Positions 34,153 to 42,143 of a DNA stretch of 64,000 bases are shown piece by piece (positions within the stretch are counted from its first letter, which is position 1; every line of letters starts with the position of its first letter). The position numbers and the translations under genes are program-made. This stretch comes from Streptosporangium becharense (GTDB lineage: Bacteria > Actinomycetota > Actinomycetes > Streptosporangiales > Streptosporangiaceae): the NCBI RefSeq assembly GCF_014204985.1, contig NZ_JACHMP010000001.1:5270001-5334000 (forward strand), given 5' to 3'. The notes beneath the pieces were generated by a model. The model had not been told where the DNA came from, did no database searches, and was given only the letters and a program-made list of their open reading frames with translations.

Positions 34153-35187
34153 TCAGAAGACCGCCGGTTCGAGCAGTGTGACGTCGGTGCCGGAGACCTC
34201 GACGGGCACGCCGATGGGCAGGGTCAGCATGGGGTCCGTGTGACCTGTCTCGAACTCGGTCACCACGGGGTATGACGTCCCCTCCAGCACCTCGCCGAGG
34301 ATCACCCGCAGCTGTTCACGGGCATGGGCCTTCCAGAGCCGAGGACGGCCGACGACCAGGGCGGCGATTCCGTCGAGAAGGCCGGCGTGTCGCAGCTGCC
34401 ACAGATCCTTGTCGGCCTGCGCGGGGCCGTAGTCGACGTCGGGGAACTCCAGCACCAGGACATGGTCGCGGTAGTCCGGCTGCCAGGGGGTGCCCAGCAG
34501 CTGTAGCGCGCTTGGAAGGCAGCCGGCGAGAAGGGGCCCCGCCGACGTTCCGCCTCGCAGGGCCTCCCGCGGCGGTGCGGTGTCCACCCGCCGGGGCTGC
34601 GTGGAGTCGAGTGCCCAATCCACGTACTCCTCGATGAGGTCCTCGCATCGCGGGAAGAGGCCGTGTCCCGCCTCCATGACCACACGTTTGAACTCGTTCA
34701 CCGTGAACGGATGAGGTGCGGGACATTCCCCCATCTGGGTGAGGACCGCCGGGCCGTAGAACGTCACGCAGCCGCTGACCGCGTACAGGGCATGATGCAG
34801 CACCGTGGCGTCCGAGTAACCACATATGACCTTGGGGCTGCGGCGGAAGGCATCGTAGTCGAGCAGGTCCAGGATGTGCGTGGCCGCGTAACCGCCCACC
34901 GCCCAGAGGACACCGGCGACGCCTTCATCGCGCAATGCGTTGTTGAACTCCTGCGCACGTTCTCGTCGTGTTCCCGAGCGCCACTCCATGGAGTTTGTCC
35001 TCCGGTCGGCGGCCTCGGCCCGTAGGCCGAACTCACCGCGCACGTTCGCGATGCCCCTCGCGAAGCGCCGGGGGAAGACGTCGCCTCCGCCCCAAGACGG
35101 TGATACCACTCGCACGTGGTCGCCCGGACGTAGCCGGGGCGGACGTCGTACCGGGTCGTGCTCGCCACGTCGTATCAGCTCGTTCAT
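34153..35187 (-). CDS. MccF-like S66 peptidase (LD-carboxypeptidase family)
   Basis: The ATG at 35187 follows GAGAG. The 344 residues carry the S66 layout: an N-terminal RLRPGDHVRVVSPSWGGG, the nucleophile Ser in CGYSDATVLHHAL (about residue 126), a Glu in LEFPDVDYGP (about 248) and His in ETGHTDPMLTLPIG (about 318). Within S66, the compact form with PSWGGG fits MccF-like proteins, which cleave aminoacyl-adenylate-like toxins (microcin C) as self-immunity, better than muropeptide LD-carboxypeptidases. That reading is inference strengthened by the context. It is the last gene of a nine-gene operon with two tRNA-synthetase-like proteins and starts 7 bp after the ProRS-like gene. Confidence 0.82.
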   Translation of the reverse strand: MNELIRRGEHDPVRRPPRLRPGDHVRVVSPSWGGGDVFPRRFARGIANVRGEFGLRAEAADRRTNSMEWRSGTRRERAQEFNNALRDEGVAGVLWAVGGYAATHILDLLDYDAFRRSPKVICGYSDATVLHHALYAVSGCVTFYGPAVLTQMGECPAPHPFTVNEFKRVVMEAGHGLFPRCEDLIEEYVDWALDSTQPRRVDTAPPREALRGGTSAGPLLAGCLPSALQLLGTPWQPDYRDHVLVLEFPDVDYGPAQADKDLWQLRHAGLLDGIAALVVGRPRLWKAHAREQLRVILGEVLEGTSYPVVTEFETGHTDPMLTLPIGVPVEVSGTDVTLLEPAVF

Positions 35188-35194
35188 CGGTCTC

Positions 35195-36370
35195 TCACAT
35201 CCCGTTGCCGGAAAGCATGCCGGGCAGATCTCCCAGAGAGACGGTCTGCGGTCCGTCCAGGGGAGATCTGACGACGATCGCCGTCCCCTCCTCCAGCTCT
35301 CTCTTGCCGATGACGACCACCAGGTCGCAACCCAGCGCGACGGCCCGATCCTCCCTCATGCCGAAACTCTGCCGTACCGCATCATCGAGAAGGCACGCCA
35401 CGTCGCCCGAAAGGGTGCGTCCCAGGACGTCGCGCAGGCCGCTGATCTCGTCCCTGCTGAGGGATGGGTGGGCCAGAACCGCGAACTGGAACGGCCTGAG
35501 CGGACCGGGCATCGAACGGAAACCCGTTCCGCACGCGCGGTCCAGGACAAGATTGATCAGGCGCTCGATACCCCACCCGTAGGAGCCGGCGATCGCGTGC
35601 TCTTCCTGCCGGGAGGTGGCGACCTCCATGTACATGGCAACGGTGCTGGTCCGCCCGACGTCACGAAGGTCACCGAACGACTCGGAAGCGCGGATGGACA
35701 CCCCGCGCTCGTCCAGCCGCTCCTCGCCGCCCGCGTCGTGTACGACGAACTGCACGTACGCGAGATCGCGTTCCAGCACCTCCACTCGCGCGTAGGGGAT
35801 GCCCATCCAGTCGAGGAACCTTTCGAAGGTTCCCTCCACCTCGGCATGTATCTTTCGCAGGTCCTCCCGGGTTCGGGCGGAGGCGTAGAGGTCGCACATG
35901 ATGAACTGGCGCAGCCGAATTAGCCGCTTGGGGCTGTCGACGTGCCGGAACTTCGGTCCGATCTGGAACAGCCGGATCTCGTCGCGGGTGAACAGACCTC
36001 GGCCGGCGATCCAGTGCTCGAAGGTCTCCTCGTATGTCGCGCCCAGGCCGACGACCCCGCTGATGGGCGCCTGCGCTCTGTACATCTGGTGCTGGTGCGG
36101 ACGCAGGCGTTCCACCTCCAGTGACAGCTCCGGCGGCAGGAGGAGCGGGAACTCGATTTCCTGGAAGTGGGCCGCCGCGATCTCGTACCGCAGCCGGTCG
36201 CACAGCGCCTCGCGTATCCGCAACCCGACGGGCGACCATGTCAGCAGTCCGGCACCGATGCTCTTGTCGGCGATGAGCGCTTCCAACCGGGAGCGATCCA
36301 GCGTTCCGGAGGAGAAGTCGGAAAACGACGGCCACAGCCACGGGTCCGAACGCAGAACAGTTATTCCCAC
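35195..36370 (-). CDS. Prolyl-tRNA-synthetase-like protein (class II)
   Basis: This 391-residue protein starts at a GTG behind AAGGG. The N-terminal part resembles ProRS motif 1 (GAGLLTWSPVGLRIREAL ... FPLLLPPELSLEV). Motif 2 is FQIGPKFRHVDSPKRLIRLRQF-type: its Arg is kept, but the acidic residue usual in FRDE is not. Motif 3 is GSYGWGIERLI. The C-terminal ~90 residues (FQFAVLAHPSLSRDE ... LGCDLVVVIGKRELEEGT) are an anticodon-binding-type domain. There is no editing insertion, and the protein is shorter than bacterial ProRS (about 565). It could load proline or an analogue for biosynthesis, or be a resistant synthetase protecting the producer. It lies between the radical SAM and MccF-like genes. 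Confidence 0.82.
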   Translation of the reverse strand: MGITVLRSDPWLWPSFSDFSSGTLDRSRLEALIADKSIGAGLLTWSPVGLRIREALCDRLRYEIAAAHFQEIEFPLLLPPELSLEVERLRPHQHQMYRAQAPISGVVGLGATYEETFEHWIAGRGLFTRDEIRLFQIGPKFRHVDSPKRLIRLRQFIMCDLYASARTREDLRKIHAEVEGTFERFLDWMGIPYARVEVLERDLAYVQFVVHDAGGEERLDERGVSIRASESFGDLRDVGRTSTVAMYMEVATSRQEEHAIAGSYGWGIERLINLVLDRACGTGFRSMPGPLRPFQFAVLAHPSLSRDEISGLRDVLGRTLSGDVACLLDDAVRQSFGMREDRAVALGCDLVVVIGKRELEEGTAIVVRSPLDGPQTVSLGDLPGMLSGNGM

Positions 36371-36449
36371 ATTATCACCCTTGCCCCTGATATTCGCTTG
36401 GTTGAAAATGAAGTCATTTTTTCGTATTTGTGTGGGGAAGAATGATTTG
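36371..36449. other. AT-rich spacer inside the operon
   Basis: This 79-bp gap between the radical SAM and ProRS-like genes is clearly AT-richer than its surroundings (TGAAGTCATTTTTTCG-type sequence). It could hold an internal promoter or processing site for the last two genes, which are the putative immunity part. Confidence 0.4.
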
Positions 36450-38096
36450 TCACTGGTGGAACAGTGGTCGGTCGGTCATGCGGGCCTCCGGGCCGGCCAC
36501 GAAGACACCGTATTTCGCGAGCGTGTCCAGCTGGGTCCGTATGTTGGCGACCCCGCGGTCGACGTCGCGGAAATCCTTCGGTGTCATCCCTATGCGCTCG
36601 ACCGCTTTCTCGACGGCGATGTTCTCCCACCTGCCGAGCTGAGGCATGAGCAGATGCTGGTACTCGGCCTGCCACAGGCGCAGTACGGCGCGGTCGTTCG
36701 TATGGCGGACCAGGTCGAGCGTGTCGTGGTTGAGCCTGCGCGCCTCGTGGACGTCCATTCCGATGTGCGACCACGAGTAGTCGGGATTGTCGGGGTCATG
36801 GACCTCGATCTTCAGACGCTCCCGGTCCTCCCACAGAGGCATCGTCTCGTCCGAGATGCTGAAGACGCTCAGCATGAAGTGGCCCGCGTACTCGTTTGCG
36901 AGGAAGTCACGGGTCAGCGCGAAGTCGTCGGGCGTCTCACCGGGGTATCCGGCCATGAAGGAACAGCGGTAACCCAGCCCTCCCTCCGTCAGAAGGCGGA
37001 ACGCACGGAGGTTGTCATTGCGCGTCACCTTCTTGTTCATGTGCTTCAGCGTGCTGTCGCTCATGGACTCGAAACCGATCGAGAGGAACTGGCAGTGGCT
37101 CGCTGCCAGCTGGTCGATCAGCTCCGGCGTCTTCAGGACGTTGGCGCGGCTGTAGGCCTCCCACCCGACTCCGACGTCGGGCAGCAGCTTCATGAGTTCA
37201 CGCAGCCGGGTCGGAGGCACGGTGAACGTGCTGTCCATCGCCGAGATGTACGTCGCGTTGTTTATCTCCGCGTATGACGCCCAGTCGTCGCGGATCTTCG
37301 TAGCGGACTTGTACCTCCACTTCGGGCTCGCCGCCGGAAACGAGCAGAATTTACAGCTGAACGGGCACCCGCGCATGGACTCGTAGGGGATGACCCGCCA
37401 CTTCCCGTTCGGATGGGGCGATGGATACCCCTCCAGATCCAAGTAGGCGAAATGGTTGACCCGGTAGCCCATGAGGTCCCGGGGCTCGCGATAGACGAGG
37501 TTCGGTACGGCGCCGAGGTCCGTGCCCTTGCGCAGGGCTGTCAGGAGGGTGGGGAGCGCCTCCTCCCCGTCACCCCGGACGATGAAGTCGACGCGCGGCA
37601 TGCTCCGCATGATCGATGCGTATTTCAAGTTGCTGTACTGGCCGCCCAGGATCAGCGGGACGTCCGGAAGTGCCGAGCCGATCCAGTCGACGACCCGCTG
37701 CAGGTCGCGATCGCTCCAGATGAAGCTCGTGGAGAGCAGCACGGCGTCATAGGCGCCGTGTCGCAGTGGAGGCGGTGTCTCCGTATCCCACAATTGAGTC
37801 GTGTCGTAGTGCTCGGCGGTCACACCCGCGCGTTCGAGGATGCGTTCCAGAGTGAAGGTCGTCAGGTGCGGGACGTTGTAGTAACGCGGGCGGAGCAGAG
37901 GGTAGTCGTCACCTTGGTGATGGAAGGCGAGGCGGCCCAGTCGGAAGCCTTCCAGGGCCGTCCCCGCCAGGTATTCCGCAGCCACGGCATCACCGTTCCT
38001 CGATTCGAGGAAGGTACCCGTGAGGTAATCCGAGTTTTTCAGTGTCGGGCCGAGTCCTGATATCAGTAGAACGTTCATCCCACCGTCTCGTTTCAT
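36450..38096 (-). CDS. Radical SAM enzyme with B12-binding-like N-terminal domain
   Basis: The start is ATG 38096 (GGAG 10 nt upstream) or ATG 38078 (MNVLLISGLG). The 548 residues begin with a Rossmann-like region, with DAVLLSTSFIWSDRDLQRVV near residue 118 and ILGGQYSNLKYA near 150, as in cobalamin-binding radical SAM proteins. The iron-sulfur motif CPFSCKFC (Cys244, 248, 251) follows at the start of the radical SAM barrel. The barrel continues with FLSIGFESMSDSTLKHMNKK and CSFMAGYPGETPDD. The C-terminal ~150 residues are of unknown role. The B12 DxHxxG motif is not obvious, so cobalamin use is uncertain. It probably performs a methylation, cyclisation or rearrangement in the cluster's pathway. 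Confidence 0.85.
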   Translation of the reverse strand: MKRDGGMNVLLISGLGPTLKNSDYLTGTFLESRNGDAVAAEYLAGTALEGFRLGRLAFHHQGDDYPLLRPRYYNVPHLTTFTLERILERAGVTAEHYDTTQLWDTETPPPLRHGAYDAVLLSTSFIWSDRDLQRVVDWIGSALPDVPLILGGQYSNLKYASIMRSMPRVDFIVRGDGEEALPTLLTALRKGTDLGAVPNLVYREPRDLMGYRVNHFAYLDLEGYPSPHPNGKWRVIPYESMRGCPFSCKFCSFPAASPKWRYKSATKIRDDWASYAEINNATYISAMDSTFTVPPTRLRELMKLLPDVGVGWEAYSRANVLKTPELIDQLAASHCQFLSIGFESMSDSTLKHMNKKVTRNDNLRAFRLLTEGGLGYRCSFMAGYPGETPDDFALTRDFLANEYAGHFMLSVFSISDETMPLWEDRERLKIEVHDPDNPDYSWSHIGMDVHEARRLNHDTLDLVRHTNDRAVLRLWQAEYQHLLMPQLGRWENIAVEKAVERIGMTPKDFRDVDRGVANIRTQLDTLAKYGVFVAGPEARMTDRPLFHQ

Positions 38097-38130
38097 GGTG
38101 ACTGGTCTCCGCCGTGTCGTCGGCGGGGAA

Positions 38131-39054
38131 TCAGCGCCACCCCGTTCGTTGCTCCGTCCACGCGCGCGCCGTTTCGGCCATCCGCGCCTGGAAGGGACGT
38201 AGCGTCGGCAGTCCCACCGGGCTGGGCTGACGCGCCATCGAGGAGAACCAGCCGGCGAAGCCGGCGATTATGGCGGTGACGTCCTCGGGGTTCGCGGCGT
38301 AGTCCGACGTGATCCGGCGAGTCGCGTCCTCCGGTGCCGTGCCGTTGTCGGCGGCCACGCTGAGCAAGAAGTAGACCACGTCCACCAGAGCGTTCCCGCG
38401 GCACGCGTAAGCCCAGTCGACGAATACCGGCGGCCTCCCAGGCGTCACGATGATGTTGTCGGAGCGCAGATCAGCGTGAAGCAGCTGGGAGCCTCGCAGG
38501 AGCTTGACGGCCCGCTGTTCGAGGTCGATCAGCGCATCGAGCCATCTGGCCGACCAGGGGTGCAGAACGCCGATGTCGAGTGCGGAGAGCGACCGCCACG
38601 ATTCGAACGCCGCGGCGAAGTGCACGTCCGCCTCGGGCAGGTCGTAGGACGCGTCCAACCGCTGACCCCGCATGGCGTCCAGGGCACGGAGGACGGCGTC
38701 GACGTCCTCCGTGGACCATGGGGTGGGCGGGTTCCCGCCCGGGACGACGGGGAAGGCCAGCACCACCCAGTTCTCCCACTCCAGCGTCCATGACAGCGCC
38801 GGGCCCGTCAGTTCCGCCGGGAGGGAGAGATGTACGCGGGCCTCTTGAAGGTAGAGATCCCTGGCGTACGCGTTGAGGCCGCTGGACGTCGCCTTCACGA
38901 ACGACTTCCGAGCGTCCGCATGGGTGAGTACGCCCGCGAAGCCCGGGGAGAATCCGCCGTGGGCGACGTCAGCTGTGGTTACCCGTGTGCCCGATCGCTT
39001 CTCGATGGACGCGCGTAGACCTGGGGGCAGCTCCTCCCAGGAGATCCGTGGCAT
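38131..39054 (-). CDS. APH-family phosphotransferase
   Basis: The ATG at 39054 starts a 307-residue aminoglycoside-phosphotransferase-fold protein. It has a nucleotide-loop-like HGGFSPGFAGVL, an FVKAT segment with the ATP Lys, the catalytic loop LLHADLRSDNIIV (H-x-D-x4-N) and the metal-binding VFVDWAYACRG. Family members phosphorylate small hydroxylated or aminated metabolites. In this operon it could phosphorylate a pathway intermediate or inactivate the product as self-protection; nothing in the sequence decides. It lies between the LuxD-like and radical SAM genes, all leftward. Confidence 0.85.
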   Translation of the reverse strand: MPRISWEELPPGLRASIEKRSGTRVTTADVAHGGFSPGFAGVLTHADARKSFVKATSSGLNAYARDLYLQEARVHLSLPAELTGPALSWTLEWENWVVLAFPVVPGGNPPTPWSTEDVDAVLRALDAMRGQRLDASYDLPEADVHFAAAFESWRSLSALDIGVLHPWSARWLDALIDLEQRAVKLLRGSQLLHADLRSDNIIVTPGRPPVFVDWAYACRGNALVDVVYFLLSVAADNGTAPEDATRRITSDYAANPEDVTAIIAGFAGWFSSMARQPSPVGLPTLRPFQARMAETARAWTEQRTGWR

Positions 39055-39153
39055 TGCCCAACCTTCGTGTGGTCGTTCCGGCTACCGGTGATTCACACCT
39101 CGGGAAGGTCCCTCGTTCCCGTGGTGGTGCCCACGCGGAACGAGGAATACCGA

Positions 39154-40062
39154 TCAGCCCGCCGGTTCCAGCCGGTATCGCGTCTCACGCCGGCGCTCAC
39201 GGCCGTTGATTGCGATCAGTTCCGCGATGGTGGGTTCCATCAGGGGTTGGTCGCTCATGCCGTAGAACTCGCGCAGAGCGCGGGTCGCGGCGCGCAGCGC
39301 GGACTTGCTCGCTTCCGGGTTCTTGTGCAGCTCGTGGCCGGCGCCGGGGATTCTGTAGGTGTGACGTAGGACTCCGGGATTTCCGCCGTACGCGACCGAG
39401 TAGTCGTCGATGTCGACCCAGTCGTCCGCCTCGGCCACGATCAGGTAGGTCGGCGTGGTCATCCGGTCGATGTCCTGCCGCGTTCCGGACAGGGAGTGCC
39501 ACCCGTTCTGCAGGAGGTCACGCATCCAGGAATCCCCGTCGATCATGTAGTTGAGCGCCTTCTGCCGGCCGTAGAAGTGATCCGGATCGTCGATCAGCAG
39601 GTCGATGTCTTGTCCCGTCGCCGCTCGTACGGTCGAGCCCATGTCGACGACCCCGAGCATGGAGACCAGCGCGTCGACCCCCGCCGGTTGCTCGGCCAGG
39701 TGCCGGAGGGCGATCCGGCTGCTGATGCTTCCCGCGAACAGCGACAGGCCGTTCCCGAAGGCGAGCGACTTGCTGACGGTGCCCAGCACCGCGGCCAGGT
39801 CGGACCGGGCCGAGGAGGCCGTGAAACGATCGAACTCGCCCTCGCTGTTGCCCCGGTGGTTCGTGTAGTCGAACCGTACGACCTGGAATCCGTTGCTGAC
39901 CAGGTAGAGCATCGGCAGCAGGCCGTGCCGTACGGTGCCTTCGAACTGGGGTGCGATGACGATGATCGGTGCGTCCGGTGCCGCGATGCTGTGAACGCAG
40001 TGGATCCGCCTGCCCTCGGGGCTTTTGACCTCGAAGACTTCTTCCTGATACTCGGCGTGCAT
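39154..40062 (-). CDS. LuxD-like acyl transferase/thioesterase
   Basis: The 302-residue alpha/beta hydrolase starts 4 bp after the LuxE-like stop. It matches LuxD more closely than generic esterases. The nucleophile motif is LFAGSISSRIALRHLAEQ (LuxD has A-S-x-S-A), the Asp is in IVAEADDWVDIDD and the His in PGAGHELHKNPEAS. The N-terminus has APQFEGTVRHGLLPMLYLVSNGFQVV, corresponding to LuxD's AxGFARRMDHFAGLAEYLSxNGFHV region. LuxD releases fatty acid from acyl-ACP/CoA to feed LuxE. Its presence directly after LuxE and in one operon with LuxC argues for a functional fatty-acid reductase complex. Confidence 0.85.
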   Translation of the reverse strand: MHAEYQEEVFEVKSPEGRRIHCVHSIAAPDAPIIVIAPQFEGTVRHGLLPMLYLVSNGFQVVRFDYTNHRGNSEGEFDRFTASSARSDLAAVLGTVSKSLAFGNGLSLFAGSISSRIALRHLAEQPAGVDALVSMLGVVDMGSTVRAATGQDIDLLIDDPDHFYGRQKALNYMIDGDSWMRDLLQNGWHSLSGTRQDIDRMTTPTYLIVAEADDWVDIDDYSVAYGGNPGVLRHTYRIPGAGHELHKNPEASKSALRAATRALREFYGMSDQPLMEPTIAELIAINGRERRRETRYRLEPAG

Positions 40063-40066
40063 TGGA

Positions 40067-41224
40067 TCACCTATTCAGCTGTGCGCGGTCGAGTTTGAGC
40101 GCGCAGCCGCGCGACTCGACTTTCTCGACACGACGGGTGAACTCGATTCCCTGACCGCGCCGCCCGCACCGGCACTCCCCGTCGAGTACGGTGCGCGCGT
40201 AGTCGTCGGTCAGGATGAATCCCGGATAGCTCGTCGCGGTGGGGTCCACGAACGCCAGCAGTCCCTGCCGCCCGTTGGCGACCGGCTGTAACGTCCGCGG
40301 GTCGAGCGTGAGGACGTGGATCCACGGCGGAACGTGCTTCACGTGGAATTCGCATTCCGCCAGGATGCTGTTCAGCTCCACCATGTTGAAGAAGTCCCGT
40401 ATGCGGCTCGGGTCCAGCCCCTGGAACCTCTTGGTCAGGTGGCCGACGAACTCCTCGCGCGGGATGGAGGAGCCGCGGAACCGCTTCCAGCCGCCCGCCG
40501 TGATGACGAACAGGTTCTCGCAGTCTTCGAGGAGAATGCCGTTCTCCGTCATGTACTCGTCCAGGTGCAGGAACATGATCGGAGCGCCGACCAGGAGGAC
40601 GTTCTCAGCGTCGCCGCGCGCCTCCTGGATCCGCCTGACGACCTTCGCCGGGTCGAACACGCCGTCGACGACGAAGTTCTCGGTCGGGAAGAGCATGTCC
40701 GTGACGGCCATGGCGTAGGAGAACCACAGGTCTCCGGCCTCTTCCTTGGAGGGCCCCAGATGCAGGCAGAAGGCGTCGTCGAGGCCCAGGAGCTGGTCGA
40801 CACTCCCCTGGATCGAGCCGAGGAACCGGCACAGTGTCGTCTCGTCGCGATGGACGAGGCTCATCGAGCCCTGGGTACCGGAGCTGGTGCAGACCTTCAC
40901 GATCGCTTCTTCTGGGCCGGTGCGCACCTGGCTGATCTTGAACTGGGATGACGTGATCAGCGGGATGCGGGCCAGGTCCTGGAGAGTGTTCAGCTGGTCG
41001 GGCTCAAAGCCGGATTTCTGGCAGTACTGGCGGTAGGTGGGATTGTGTGTGAAATGGTGGTCCACCGCGTTGCGTGCCATCGTGAGCTTCAGCGTCTCGA
41101 TCTCCGCGGCCGAGGCGTGGTAGATGTCACTCCGCTGGAACACCCAGTCGTCGAGCACGCTCACCGCTTCGAGCGGGTCCCAGAGAAGGGATGCCCCGGT
41201 GTCTCGCGTGATGGGTTCGTTCAC
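40067..41224 (-). CDS. LuxE-like acyl-protein synthetase
   Basis: The GTG start overlaps the methyltransferase stop (GTGA). The 385 residues show the LuxE pattern: YRQYCQKSGFEPDQLNTLQD, IPLITSSQFK near residue 95, the ATP/adenylate motif CTSSGTQGSMSLVHRDE near 113 and ITAGGWKRFRGSSIPREEF near 243. The C-terminal SRGCALKLD (residues 370-378) has the Cys that in LuxE carries the acyl thioester. LuxE activates a fatty acid as acyl-AMP, acylates itself and passes the acyl group to LuxC. An additional GECRCGRRGQG motif precedes the C-terminus, as in related adenylating enzymes. Confidence 0.88.
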   Translation of the reverse strand: MNEPITRDTGASLLWDPLEAVSVLDDWVFQRSDIYHASAAEIETLKLTMARNAVDHHFTHNPTYRQYCQKSGFEPDQLNTLQDLARIPLITSSQFKISQVRTGPEEAIVKVCTSSGTQGSMSLVHRDETTLCRFLGSIQGSVDQLLGLDDAFCLHLGPSKEEAGDLWFSYAMAVTDMLFPTENFVVDGVFDPAKVVRRIQEARGDAENVLLVGAPIMFLHLDEYMTENGILLEDCENLFVITAGGWKRFRGSSIPREEFVGHLTKRFQGLDPSRIRDFFNMVELNSILAECEFHVKHVPPWIHVLTLDPRTLQPVANGRQGLLAFVDPTATSYPGFILTDDYARTVLDGECRCGRRGQGIEFTRRVEKVESRGCALKLDRAQLNR

Positions 41225-42075
41225 CTGGCCAGCTTCCTTCCCAGCACGTAGAGGTTGTTGCTCCGTGGGGCGATTCCCGGCTCTTCCAGGACCGCGCGCT
41301 CAAGCCGGTAGATCCGCTCAAAGGAGTCCGCGTCACCGAGGATGCTGGCGAGGGTCTCGGTCTGCCCGCGAAGCTGCGTCTCCTGGTATCCGGGGTAGAT
41401 GAGGTTGGGGAAACCGGTCGTGAGGACGGGTTCCAGGTCCAGCCGCCGGTAGACGTTCTCCAACTGGGCCGGGGTGAAGACGTGCATGTGGGGCATCGTG
41501 GTGGTGAACCGGCCCCGGCGGCTGACGGTCGGATGTTCCGCCTCGTCCAGCTGACGGGTCATGATGTTGAAGAACATCACGTGGTAGCGGTTGGGGACGA
41601 ACGACAGGAGATAGCCGCCCGGGGCGACGAGAGTGCTCAGGCGCCTGAGCACATCCTCCACGTCTTGCACGAACCCGAGGACGTTGTGGAAGTTGAAGAC
41701 GATGTCGAAGGGCCCGGTGACGGGTGAGCAGTCGATTTCCTCAAGGCGCCCGTTGACGACCTCGAACCGGTCTGACCAGCCGTTCCGCTCGGCCTTCTCG
41801 CGGGCCTTCTGCGACATCTCGACCGACAGGTCGAACAGGACGCCCCGCGCTTTCGGGTACGCTTCCAGGATTTTCGAGCTCCAGCGTCCCGTCCCACCTC
41901 CCGCGTCCAGGAAGCGGAAGTCCTCCGGCAACTCGTCAAGCGTCCTGCTGAACACCGACCACAACAGGCGGTCGGACAGGTTCCAGTATTCTTGCTGGTC
42001 CACCAGGTCGTACTCTTCGGCCTTGTCGGCGAAGTATTCTTTGACGCTGTCCTCGTAGGCGAGGTCATAAGTCAT
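41221..42075 (-). CDS. Class I SAM-dependent methyltransferase
   Basis: Start chosen at the ATG 42075 (MTYDLAYEDSVKEYFADKAEEYDL); the open frame upstream runs antisense-like into the LuxC gene and is not conserved. The 284 residues have the SAM-binding motif I FLDAGGGTGRWSSKIL near residue 55, an acidic VLFDLSVEMSQKA at motif II, and the post-motif region FDIVFNFHNVLGFV. The acceptor could be O, N or C; it cannot be told from sequence. It is wedged between the LuxC-like and LuxE-like genes and overlaps the latter by 4 bp, so it surely acts in the same pathway. Confidence 0.85.
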   Translation of the reverse strand: MTYDLAYEDSVKEYFADKAEEYDLVDQQEYWNLSDRLLWSVFSRTLDELPEDFRFLDAGGGTGRWSSKILEAYPKARGVLFDLSVEMSQKAREKAERNGWSDRFEVVNGRLEEIDCSPVTGPFDIVFNFHNVLGFVQDVEDVLRRLSTLVAPGGYLLSFVPNRYHVMFFNIMTRQLDEAEHPTVSRRGRFTTTMPHMHVFTPAQLENVYRRLDLEPVLTTGFPNLIYPGYQETQLRGQTETLASILGDADSFERIYRLERAVLEEPGIAPRSNNLYVLGRKLAR

Positions 42076-42143
42076 GGATGGGCACCGCTTTCCGTTCGAT
42101 CTGAGTGCTTGTCGTGTCGTCGGGCCGTCCGACGTGGCGGGCT

